DNA of 64,000 nucleotides, from assembly GCA_028819575.1 (NCBI GenBank), contig JAPPLB010000093.1, forward strand, positions 17,725 to 81,724, written 5' to 3'. This document shows positions 53,900 through 61,527 of this stretch, piece by piece. Each line of letters opens with the position of its first letter. Position 1 is the first letter of the stretch. This DNA comes from Bryobacterales bacterium. GTDB lineage: Bacteria; Acidobacteriota; Terriglobia; Bryobacterales; UBA6623. The notes beneath the pieces are model-generated. The model saw only the letters and a program-made list of their open reading frames with translations, was not told the origin of the DNA and did not search any database. The position numbers were made by a program, and so were the translations under genes.

Positions 53900-55141
53900 C
53901 TAACGGATCTCCAGGACGGTGTCGGGTTGGACGGTAATCAGCAGGCGGCCGTTGTCGAGGCGGTAGAACTCGTCGTCCCAGCCGTAGGACGGGCCGGCGC
54001 TTCGCGGCGCGAGCTCGCCGCGGGCGGTCCGCACGGAGGCGACCTCGCGGCCGCCGGTGTCGAACTCGATGGTCACGCTGTTGGGGAACACGCGGGGCGA
54101 GAGATCGTGCGTGACGGCGAAGCGGGCATCGTCGAGGGGATGGACCCGGGTGCGCTCGACGACCGTCCGGTAGGCGTAGAGCGGTCCCATCGGGACGTAC
54201 CAGACGTCGCCGCGGCGGGCGATATGACGAATGTGCCGCTCGTAGTAGGAGCCGGGCTCGTAGTCGAGCCAATTGGGATGGGTGAGGAAATTGTAAATGC
54301 CTCCCGCCTCGTAGACCTCGTCGAACGCGCCGTTGATCAGCGCCACGTCGGTCCGGCCCTCGGGAGAAATGCCTCCCTTGTTCTGCACGGCCTGCGTGTA
54401 CAAAGCCCGATAGGGACGGCGGTCCCAGGTGTTCATGCCGGGCGCCAGTTGGCCGCCGATCAACTCGTCCGGGTAGATGCGCGCCGCCAGGTAACCGGCG
54501 TGACGCAGCTTGTCGCGCACGAAGGCGTATTCGGGGCATTGCCCGCAGGGGTAGGCGAACGACCAAACGTGAGGCTGATCGACCTGGGCCAGGATGCGGT
54601 CACGCGATCCGATCAACTCGTCGTTCGAGTAGGCCAGGATGCAGAACCAGCGGTCCGGCGGGAACTGGCAGGGGTGGGTGCGGGTGTGAGAGCCGATCTC
54701 ATGGCCGTTGTTGACCGCGCGCGCCAGGACGGGCCACAGGCCGCCGGCGTGAAAGGTGCTGACGAAGAAGGTGGCCTTGACGCCGTAGCGGTCGAGAATG
54801 GCGAGCGCATCGGGAATCCTGGGGCTGGAATCGTCGGCGGTGTGCGTGACCACCGCGCGGGCGTCGTTCCAGTAGTTCGTCAGCCCGACGACGCGGACGC
54901 CGCCGGAGGAGCCGCCGCCGCGAACGTCCGCCGGATCGATGCCGAGCCGCGCGAGCGGGTCGCCGGAGCGGCGGCCGATCGGCTCGGGATCGGTGAACCA
55001 GGTTTCCAGGTCCGACGGAGCGAGCCTCCTGTCACGGATGAGATGGCCGGCCCAGACGGCGGCGGCGAGCAACAGCAAGGCCAGGATGAGCCGAAAAAAG
55101 GCCGTGTTTCGTGTCTCGTGATTCGTGTCTCGTGAAAACAT
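53900..55141 (-). CDS. Polysaccharide deacetylase (NodB-like), membrane anchored
   Basis: The 413-residue protein contains a NodB homology domain: ALAILDRYGVKATFFVST, the metal site SHTRTHP, and an early acidic motif in VVTHTADDSS, consistent with zinc-dependent removal of acetyl groups from polysaccharide or peptidoglycan. A membrane helix (LILALLLLAAAVWAGHLI, about 18-35) anchors it. The residues before the helix (MFSRDTNHETRNTAFF) are encoded by heptamer repeats, and no other ATG is present near the helix, so the repeat supplies the start and the positively charged head. Confidence 0.78.
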   Translation of the reverse strand: MFSRDTNHETRNTAFFRLILALLLLAAAVWAGHLIRDRRLAPSDLETWFTDPEPIGRRSGDPLARLGIDPADVRGGGSSGGVRVVGLTNYWNDARAVVTHTADDSSPRIPDALAILDRYGVKATFFVSTFHAGGLWPVLARAVNNGHEIGSHTRTHPCQFPPDRWFCILAYSNDELIGSRDRILAQVDQPHVWSFAYPCGQCPEYAFVRDKLRHAGYLAARIYPDELIGGQLAPGMNTWDRRPYRALYTQAVQNKGGISPEGRTDVALINGAFDEVYEAGGIYNFLTHPNWLDYEPGSYYERHIRHIARRGDVWYVPMGPLYAYRTVVERTRVHPLDDARFAVTHDLSPRVFPNSVTIEFDTGGREVASVRTARGELAPRSAGPSYGWDDEFYRLDNGRLLITVQPDTVLEIR

Positions 55142-55316
55142 CGGAATTCGCGCTGGCTTGCGCGGCGCGCTTTAAAAGCCGTGATTCGTGTCTCGTGTCT
55201 CGTGTCTCGTGAAAACCTCAAAACCTGTTTTTAGTTTTTCGTGAAAACCTCGGAATTCGCGCTGGCTTGCGCCGCGCGCTTTAAAACCCGTGTCGTCTCG
55301 TGTTTCGTGAAAACCT
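55093..55316. repeat. Heptamer/module mosaic array 4
   Basis: Begins with AAAAAAGGCCGTG and four heptamers, includes two GGAATTCGCGCTGGCTTGCG modules and runs up to a MITE-like end. Its first part forms the 5' end of the deacetylase gene. Confidence 0.85.
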
Positions 55317-55324
55317 GGCATCCC

Positions 55325-55348
55325 CAGGTGATGAGATATGCATGCTAG
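55325..55348. repeat. Right end of the MITE-like element with CTAG
   Basis: AGGTGATGAGATATGCATG, then CTAG at 55345-55348, which holds the stop codon of the hydrolase gene on the minus strand. Confidence 0.6.
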
Positions 55349-56448
55349 GGGGTTACCTCTTCTTCCGCTTCTGCTTCTTCTTCGGGTGGCGGCTCGGGCA
55401 TCTGCTCCTCGAGGAAGGCGAAAATCCGGCTCCAGGCGGCATCCCGTTCCTGATGCCAGCGAGCGGGCCGGGCGCCGTCGTCGAAGCCGGTGAGGAACAA
55501 CGGGGACAGGCCGGGGAACTCGAGCACGTCGGGCTGAATGCCGTGTTCGGCGAGCACGCCGAGAAAACGGCGCTGGTCGCGGTAACCGGGATCGGAGCCG
55601 GTATGCATGAAGATCATCGGCGTCCGGATGCGCCGCGCCTGCCGGAACATGTCGCGCTGGTACAATTCCCGCAGCAGGTCCGGCCGGGACAGCTCGCGGC
55701 CGAAAAGCTCCTGCTGCAGGCCCCTGAGCCGATCGATGCCCGTGTAGCCGTACTCGGGCATACCGGAGAAGATCAGGGGAGAGACGATCACGGCGGCGCG
55801 AAAGACATTCGAGCGCTCGATCGCCAGCAGCGCGGCCGTGGCGCCGTGGCCCTCGGCGATGACGGCCATCCGCAGGGAGTCGACATACTCGAGCTTGCGT
55901 CCGAGCTGCGTGAGCTGCAGCAGGTCGATGACTTCGTTGCGGCCGATCTGGACGACGCCCTCCGAGCGCCCCTCGGGCCCGGCGCGCCCGCGGAACGTCG
56001 GGGCCAGGACGACATAGCCGCGGCGGGCGAAGTCCAGGGCGACGGAGCGATAGCGGGCATCCACGCCGCCCTGGTAGCCGTGACCGAGGACCACCATCGG
56101 ATACTTGATCTCTTCCTCTTCGTCGATGTAGGGGCGGGCCAGGACACCGGTCATGTTGAGCCCCAGACTCTTGTAGGCGATGTTCCAGCCTTCGTGGCCG
56201 TCGCCGCGGTGAAAGCGTTCGAGGTGACGCAGCTCCCAATCGGCCACGCCGAGCCGTTGCCAGTCCCGCTGGGCGGGCAGGAACGAGGGCTTGGCGGTGA
56301 TCTTCAGCAGCCCGGGCGGGGTTTCGGCCCGCAAGGCGGGCAAGGCCGTGGCGATGAGGAGGCTCAGGAGCGCGGCAAGAGACAGGACCGCCGACGCGGG
56401 AGAACGGCGAAGCGGCCCGATCCGACGGGGAGGCGGGAAAGTCGTCAC
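55345..56448 (-). CDS. Alpha/beta-hydrolase-fold protein, nucleophile apparently missing
   Basis: From GTG 56448 the product has 367 residues with a signal peptide (LSLAALLSLLIATALPALRAE). It shows the hydrolase fold: MVVLGHGYQGG (oxyanion region), FARRGYVVLAPTFRGR, and the nucleophile elbow position MAVIAEGHGATAALLAIE. Where active relatives have GxSxG this reads AEGHG, with Gly at the serine position, and the late catalytic His loop reads GLSPLFLTG. It may be a pseudoenzyme or use another mechanism. The open frame extends upstream to 56742, but that part crosses a terminator and is rejected. The acidic tail EEEAEAEEEV is unusual. Confidence 0.7.
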   Translation of the reverse strand: MTTFPPPRRIGPLRRSPASAVLSLAALLSLLIATALPALRAETPPGLLKITAKPSFLPAQRDWQRLGVADWELRHLERFHRGDGHEGWNIAYKSLGLNMTGVLARPYIDEEEEIKYPMVVLGHGYQGGVDARYRSVALDFARRGYVVLAPTFRGRAGPEGRSEGVVQIGRNEVIDLLQLTQLGRKLEYVDSLRMAVIAEGHGATAALLAIERSNVFRAAVIVSPLIFSGMPEYGYTGIDRLRGLQQELFGRELSRPDLLRELYQRDMFRQARRIRTPMIFMHTGSDPGYRDQRRFLGVLAEHGIQPDVLEFPGLSPLFLTGFDDGARPARWHQERDAAWSRIFAFLEEQMPEPPPEEEAEAEEEVTP

Positions 56449-56623
56449 GGTGAGGGGCAAGCCCAAGCTTGCCGTTGATTGTAACCCGTCAGCCCGTGGG
56501 GGATGCCACTTCCAGGCGTCGTCCCAGCCTGTGGGTTCGTCCTCTCGCCAAAGGCTCCGCAGCCATGTCGTTATCCATCGCTTGCCGGCAGGCGGTCCGG
56601 CGCGCGGTTCGGACCCGTGACGC

Positions 56624-56657
56624 AAAAAAGCGGTTCCGCCTCTCGACGGAACCGCTT
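56624..56657 (-). terminator. Strong intrinsic terminator
   Basis: On the minus strand AAGCGGTTCCG and CGGAACCGCTT form a perfect 11-bp stem with an 8-base loop, followed by a T tract. It ends transcription of the acidic secreted protein gene upstream at 56766. Confidence 0.85.
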
Positions 56658-56765
56658 GTGAAAATAGTCCGGGAGTATGGCAGGAGCCGCTTTTCCCGTC
56701 AGACGCGTTCGGCCGGAACGAATCGGACGCGGCCCCCACCAACTCTCACAGGGCGCGATCGCGCT

Positions 56766-58094
56766 TTACTGCGCATTGACCAGGTAGCCCTGGCCGATGC
56801 CGTTGGCGGCGTCGCTGAGGAAGACGTAGCCGGTGGCGCCCGAGAACGAGCACTGCACGCTCAGGCTCCCATCGTAGTCAGCGCCGCGCTGCATTGACAC
56901 CAGGAAGGCCATGTGGTCCTTGCCGTCCACGTCGATCGTGGACAAGGCTTCCATCTCGTCGTCGTCGAGGTCCATGTTGCCCCAGTTCAGCGAGCAGCTT
57001 CCATCGACCTCCGAGTCGTTGACGACCACGATGCCGGTGTCCCATCCCGTCATGGAGGTGACGAACGGGAAGTACAGCATGTCGCCCTCGCAGGCGCCAT
57101 AGGAGCCGATTACGAGTTGCGCGGAGTAGGCGAACGATTCATCCGTCCGCCGAGCGGGAAGGATCATGGCGCTGAGCGTGACATCGTCACCGACGGCGCC
57201 GCCCGCAGCGGGCTCGAACTTGATGGAAAGAGCTCCGGAATCATCCGAATCGGTTGGGGTCACGTCGATGACCAACTCGCCGGCTCCGCCTTCAGCGGTC
57301 ACATCGAAGACACCCGCATCACTGGCGCTGATCTTTCCGGACGAGGTCATGAGCATGATGTCGTTTTCGTCCATCCACGCCATCCGATAGCCTTCTTCGA
57401 TGTTCACCGAGATCGTCGCGGAACCCGGCTCGCAAGAATTGAAAGTCGCCTTGTCGTCCGCATCGAACGACAGATCGAGCGCCTGATCGACACGGGCCAC
57501 GTTAACGGAAGCGGAATCCATATCGAGAGTTACGTCAGTAGCAAGGTTGTAACCAATCATGTCCCCCGACACTTCGAGCCTGTCATCGGATATGCTGGTC
57601 GCATCGACGTAAAGACCGGCGATCATGAAGGTTTCGGCGGTGCCATCCCAATTGCCGGGAAACAGAATGTCTTCCCAATACACCGTGTCACGGTCGACTG
57701 TACCCATGGGGGCGGGCATCCTGTAGCCCATCGCATCGACTTCGCCGGTAACTCCGGCCCCGGCATCTGCGTCCATGAGCATCAGCGTTACGGGCATGTC
57801 GGCGTCGTCGCCGTCGTCATTGAGAAGATCCCCGTTGAACTGCAACTCGAGGTCGAACATGCTCTCGTCAGAACGAGTAGCGATTTCACTGCCGGTGGCG
57901 CTGGCAGTCGTAGTGATATCGGCCGCAGCCGTCAACGTACACCGGACCGTGAGGTTATCGAGCATTTCCATCTCGCTCTCCATCCTGATGCGCTGGTTGT
58001 TGGGCCGAACCTCACACTCGACCTGGGCCAGCACGGACGGAACGAACAACAGCATACTCAGAACAAGCAAACTGCTGATTTTCAAAAACTTCAT
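56766..58094 (-). CDS. Acidic secreted protein of unknown function
   Basis: The 442-residue product has a signal peptide (MKFLKISSLLVLSMLLFVPSVLAQ) and follows AAGGAG at a good distance. It is very rich in Asp, Met and Ala, with few basic residues, and consists of beta-sandwich-like segments. The last third has YFPFVTSMTGWDTGIVVVND and CSLNWGNMDLDDD, a domain seen at the end of several Acidobacteria surface proteins, with paired cysteines. No enzyme motif is seen. The Asp-rich patches could bind calcium. It has its own strong terminator. Confidence 0.72.
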   Translation of the reverse strand: MKFLKISSLLVLSMLLFVPSVLAQVECEVRPNNQRIRMESEMEMLDNLTVRCTLTAAADITTTASATGSEIATRSDESMFDLELQFNGDLLNDDGDDADMPVTLMLMDADAGAGVTGEVDAMGYRMPAPMGTVDRDTVYWEDILFPGNWDGTAETFMIAGLYVDATSISDDRLEVSGDMIGYNLATDVTLDMDSASVNVARVDQALDLSFDADDKATFNSCEPGSATISVNIEEGYRMAWMDENDIMLMTSSGKISASDAGVFDVTAEGGAGELVIDVTPTDSDDSGALSIKFEPAAGGAVGDDVTLSAMILPARRTDESFAYSAQLVIGSYGACEGDMLYFPFVTSMTGWDTGIVVVNDSEVDGSCSLNWGNMDLDDDEMEALSTIDVDGKDHMAFLVSMQRGADYDGSLSVQCSFSGATGYVFLSDAANGIGQGYLVNAQ

Positions 58095-58473
58095 GTGTTT
58101 CTCCTTGATTCTTCCTCAAAAGAAAGTACTCGGCATCACAAGATGCCCTTTCGAATTCGAACGAGACGCTCAGGCGTGAACCCGGCTCTCATTTCGTTTC
58201 ATGGTATCGGGCGATGCCTCGGTACGCCGTAAGCATACCATGGCAGGCGCCGTCAAGTCCAGCCTTGCGCGGGGTTCGTCAACGCACTATGGAACGTTCC
58301 CCTGGCCCGGCATGGGTTGGCTGACGGCGCGAAGCATCACGTCCGTGGCGCGAAGGCCCGCTTTCCGGGAGCAAGCAAGCGGCTTGCTCCGTTGGCGCAG
58401 CCGTGGCGCAGGACGAGGACCCCACCCACGATACCATCAATCCTTCTCTCACAAATTCCGCGGCTTGTCAAGG
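58095..58473. other. Intergenic stretch upstream of the acidic protein gene
   Basis: No gene recognised. The AT-richer part next to 58094 probably holds its promoter, but I cannot place boxes with confidence. Confidence 0.4.
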
Positions 58474-58866
58474 GAAAGGCCGTGTTTCGTGTCTCGTGTC
58501 TCGTGACCCAAAACCGGAGGTGGCAGGCAGGGCCGTGGCTCCAGGGCGGGAGGAAAGGCCGTAAAAGCCGTGTTTCGTGTCTCGTGTTTCGTGCCTCGTG
58601 GAAAACCGGTTGGCCGGGCTTGGGGCGGCTCTCATTGGAGTCGCCACAGGGGCGACGGCGTTCCCTGGAAAGCGGTTCGAGAAAAAGGGGCCGTTGGGTA
58701 GGGCCGCATCGCCACGGACATGGCGTAAGCAAAGATTATCCAGAGATTCATGAAACATGCGGGCCGGAAATTGGTTCAGGAAGGAAAAGCCTAAAAAGCC
58801 GTGTTTCGCGACTCGTGTTTCGTGACCCCAAAACCCGGGAGGCGGTGCGGCCGTGACTCTCTGGCG
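58474..58866. repeat. Heptamer/module mosaic array 5
   Basis: Two parts (58474-58632 and 58792-58866) with AAAGGCCGTG units, heptamers, GGGCCGTGGCTCC modules and one GGTTGGCCGGGCTTGG module, separated by unrelated sequence. Confidence 0.8.
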
Positions 58867-59070
58867 GTATTGGCCGGAGGGGGCTCTTGTTCCCTGGAAA
58901 GGGACGCTTGCGCTGGGAGGCGATGCATTCAGGAAGCCTCTGACCCGGCTGCCGCTTGCCGCTGTGCGCGGGGGCGCTTGCTATGCGGCCCCGGGGGAGC
59001 CGGGCAATAGTGGGCAATTCCGGGCAATTGTGAGCAAGGAAGCAAGGCGGGGACTCGGGAAAGGGCTGAA
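58867..59070. other. Intergenic stretch between arrays
   Basis: No gene recognised; a short AATAGTGGGCAATTCCGGGC run repeats a GGGCAATT motif three times near 59005-59035. Confidence 0.4.
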
Positions 59071-59462
59071 AAAAGGCCGAGAAAAAGCCGTGATTCGTAT
59101 CTCGTGTCTCGTGTTTCGTGAAAACCTCGGAATTCGCGCTGGCTTGCGCCGCGCCCTGGCATAAGCCGTGTTTCGTGTTTCGTGAAAAACCCCCGGGGGC
59201 AGGGCGGCCGTGGCTCTAAAGCGGCATTCGGTAAGGCCGAGAAAAGGCCGTGTCTCGTGTCTCGTGTTTCGTGTTTCGTGAAAACCTGTTGGCCGGGCTT
59301 GGGGTGGCTCAACAAAAACCCGTGATTCGTGTCGAAAAGGCCGTGTTTCGATAAAAAGCCGTGTTTCGTGATTCGTGACCCAAAACCCCGGGGGTCGGGG
59401 CGGCCGTGGCTCCACGGCGGCTTGGGGAACGGCCATAAACTCCTTGATTCGTGTTTCGTGAT
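59071..59462. repeat. Heptamer/module mosaic array 6
   Basis: The longest array: six or more AAAAGCCGTG-type units with heptamers, two GGCGGCCGTGGCTC modules, one GGAATTCGCGCTGGCTTGCG module and one TGTTGGCCGGGCTTGG module. Confidence 0.85.
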
Positions 59463-59514
59463 GGGCGGGCATGGTTTCTTGCATCGGGCGTTCAGGTCGA
59501 CGAGGGCCCCTCGA

Positions 59515-59538
59515 TGCGAGGTGAGAAAAGCAGGCTAG
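59515..59538. repeat. Right end of the MITE-like element with CTAG
   Basis: GAGGTGAGAAAAGCAGG, then CTAG at 59535-59538. The CTAG contains the stop codon of the gp27-like gene on the minus strand. Confidence 0.6.
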
Positions 59539-60119
59539 ACACCATAGATTTCCCGGATGACCTCCCTCACCTTCTCAGGGGTGGCGGGGACACGCCTGGC
59601 AGCCTTGGCTTTCTCGGCCTCCTCGGCGGCCTGGCGCTTGATCTCGCGGTCACGGCGTACGGCGATCTCACTGGAACGCTCGAGGCGCTGCGCCATGAGG
59701 CTGACCTTGTTGGCGCTCGCGACGATGCCGGGCAGCGACTTCTCGTCGATCACGCGGTCCTGGAGACCCTGGATCTGGTAAGCGAGGTCGAACACCAGCA
59801 TGCGCAGCATTTCGGTGACGATATGGCCGAACTGCCCGGCGGGCACCGAGCCCAGCTTGTCGGCCCAGACCTCAGTGACCTGCCGGGATTGGGCCAGCCG
59901 CTCACAGGCCGCCCGCATGCGCTGGTCGTAGCGGTTGACGGCCTGCCGGCTGACGTACTCGGCCGGTTTTCCCTCCGGCTGCTGCGCCGCCAGCTCGTCG
60001 AGCAGGGCGTTGGTCCGCTCCGTCGCCTCGGTCTGCGTGATGGCGGGGTCGCGCAACCAGCCTTGGAGCGCCTCGCGGACCTCGCTCGGCAACCGATCGA
60101 TGCTGCTGGGCTGTGACAT
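59535..60119 (-). CDS. Mu gp27-like phage protein (DUF3486), orphan
   Basis: The 194-residue product fits the DUF3486/Mu gp27 family: SSIDRLPSEVREALQGWLRD, then TQTEATERTNALLDEL, a helical centre and a basic tail (RRDREIKRQAAEEAEKAKAARR). In Mu-like phages gp27 lies beside the large terminase subunit and is thought to act in DNA packaging. No other phage gene lies within reach here, so this is an orphan, either a prophage remnant or a reused DNA-binding protein. Its stop codon comes from the MITE-like CTAG. Confidence 0.68.
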   Translation of the reverse strand: MSQPSSIDRLPSEVREALQGWLRDPAITQTEATERTNALLDELAAQQPEGKPAEYVSRQAVNRYDQRMRAACERLAQSRQVTEVWADKLGSVPAGQFGHIVTEMLRMLVFDLAYQIQGLQDRVIDEKSLPGIVASANKVSLMAQRLERSSEIAVRRDREIKRQAAEEAEKAKAARRVPATPEKVREVIREIYGV

Positions 60120-60192
60120 GATTCTTCTCCCTTATTCTCCTATTTTATCCCATATTATCTCATTTTCTTCGCTCCCTTCCGGCTCGGACTTT

Positions 60193-60475
60193 TAAAAGGC
60201 CGTGTCTCGTGTCTCGTGATTCGTGTTTCGTGACCCCAAAGCAAAACCTAGGCAGTAAGCAGGCGGTACGGCCGTTGCTCCAGGACGGCTTGGGAAGAAG
60301 CAGTGTCTCGTGTCTCGTGAAAACCGGTTGGCCGGGCTTGGGGTGGCTCTTGTTGGGAGCGCAGGTGAAACGGGAAAGGCCGTGTTTCGTGTTTCGTGTT
60401 TCGTGACCCTAACAGCTTAAAGGCAGTGGATAGTGAATTCGTGAAAAACCGGTTGGTGAGGCTTGGGGTGGCCGG
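60193..60475. repeat. Heptamer/module mosaic array 7
   Basis: AAAAGGCCGTG with heptamers, a GTACGGCCGTTGCTCC module, and two GGTTGGCCGGGC/GGTTGGTGAGGC modules. Confidence 0.85.
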
Positions 60476-60512
60476 CCCCGGCAGCCTTCCCTGTGCTGTA
60501 AGATCATGTATG

Positions 60513-60525
60513 TCATGCAGGCTAG
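60513..60525. repeat. Solo end of the MITE-like element
   Basis: TCATGCAGG, then CTAG (60522-60525); only the outer right end remains. Confidence 0.45.
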
Positions 60526-60583
60526 CGGCGGCGAGCCGCGTCCTGGTTCATGACTTCGGCAGACCGGGCAAGGAGAATAAGTC

Positions 60584-61156
60584 ATGGCCACTTTGACCGA
60601 ACCCGCTCCCGGCGAAACCTCCGGGGCGCTGTTTCGCGCCCTGCGAAGCGCCGGCGTCGAACCCGATCTGGCCCAGCAGCCCGTGGCAAAAGTCACGCAG
60701 GCGGCGTTACGCGCCGCGGGGCCGGTTGCCTGATGCATGGATGCTCCAGGAACACAGCACCGTGCTTTCCGCGAAGCCAAGCGGAAGCGGCGCGTAACCC
60801 TTCGGGCGACGGACGTTTGCAGCCGTCGGCTTTGTCGTTCGTCGGAGGAGATCACCCGGATCGCCATCCTCCTCACTCCGCGCCGAGCGACCGCAGGAGC
60901 CCGTCGCGCCTTCCACGGGACTTTTACCACGGACTGCTAGCTCGCCGATGACGAGATGCGCACTCACGCCGGCCAGAATGTCATTACAGTCGTGAATGCG
61001 CGCTTTGACGAACTCAGCGCCAAGATCGACGCCGTGAACAGCCGCATCGACGCCGTGAACAGCCGCATCGACACCCTGCAGCGGGTCATCTGGCCGCTCG
61101 TGGTGCTGCTGGCCTCGACGGTCTTCGGCCTGCTGTATCGCGTCCTCACCTCGTAG
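60584..61156 (+). pseudogene. DUF1640-like coiled-coil membrane protein, split by a MITE
   Basis: ATG 60584 follows AAGGAG and starts MATLTEPAPGETSGALFRALRSAG, ending EPDLA before the element at 60674. After the element the frame resumes with LADDEMRTHAGQNVITVVNARFDEL, a coiled coil with a duplicated NSRIDAV, and a membrane helix (VIWPLVVLLASTVFGLLYRVL), stopping at 61156. Joined, the parts give a protein of about 100 residues with the head-coil-anchor plan of small DUF1640/CCDC90-like proteins. As it stands the first part ends at a TGA inside the element (60731-60733). A new start at ATG 60956 could still yield the coiled-coil anchor alone. Confidence 0.6.
60674..60940. mobile_element. Second MITE type (about 267 bp) inserted in a coding region
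   Basis: Inverted ends AGCAGCCCGTGGCAAAAGTC (60675-60694) and the complement of AGCAGTCCGTGGTAAAAGTC (60919-60938) match at 18 of 20 positions. Flanks CTGGCC (60668-60673) and CTCGCC (60941-60946) differ at one base and look like a target duplication. Inside is a second inverted pair (GTTACGCGCCGC / GCGGCGCGTAAC). No transposase is present. It is unrelated to the 209-bp element. Confidence 0.7.
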
Positions 61157-61187
61157 CGCGGCCTGTCCCTTGCACCCGGGCTGCTTT

Positions 61188-61447
61188 GAAAAAGGCCGTG
61201 TTTCGATAAAAAGCCGTGATTCGTGTTTCGTGTCTCGTGTTTCGTGAACCCCTAAAACCCGGGGGTCGGGGCGGCCGTGGCTCCAGGGGGGGCTTGGGTG
61301 AGAAAGGCCGTGATTTGGGGAAAACCTCAAAAGCCGTGTTTCGAAAAAAGGCCGTGATTCGTGTCTCGTGATTCGTGAAAACCTTGGAATTCGCGCTGGC
61401 TTGCGCCGCGCGTCAGGAAAAGCCGTGTTTCGTGTTTCGTGGTCGTG
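61188..61447. repeat. Heptamer/module mosaic array 8
   Basis: Five AAAAGCCGTG-type units, heptamers, one GGCGGCCGTGGCTCC module and one GGAATTCGCGCTGGCTTGCG module. Confidence 0.85.
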
Positions 61448-61527
61448 CAACCTGGGCGGGCTATGGGGCCGGGTTGAGACAGGTTTTATCCGTGCTTATT
61501 TGTTGGTGGTGATGCGGTTGGTTGGGT

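Noticed and set aside
56449..56742. In-frame N-terminal extension of the hydrolase
   Set aside because: It runs through the strong terminator of the neighbouring gene, and a signal peptide begins only after 56448.
58474..59484. Proteins made of HETRNTR-like repeats
   Set aside because: These are translations of the heptamer arrays. All frames stay open because the 7-base unit gives a 21-base period, so the open frame itself is no evidence for a gene.
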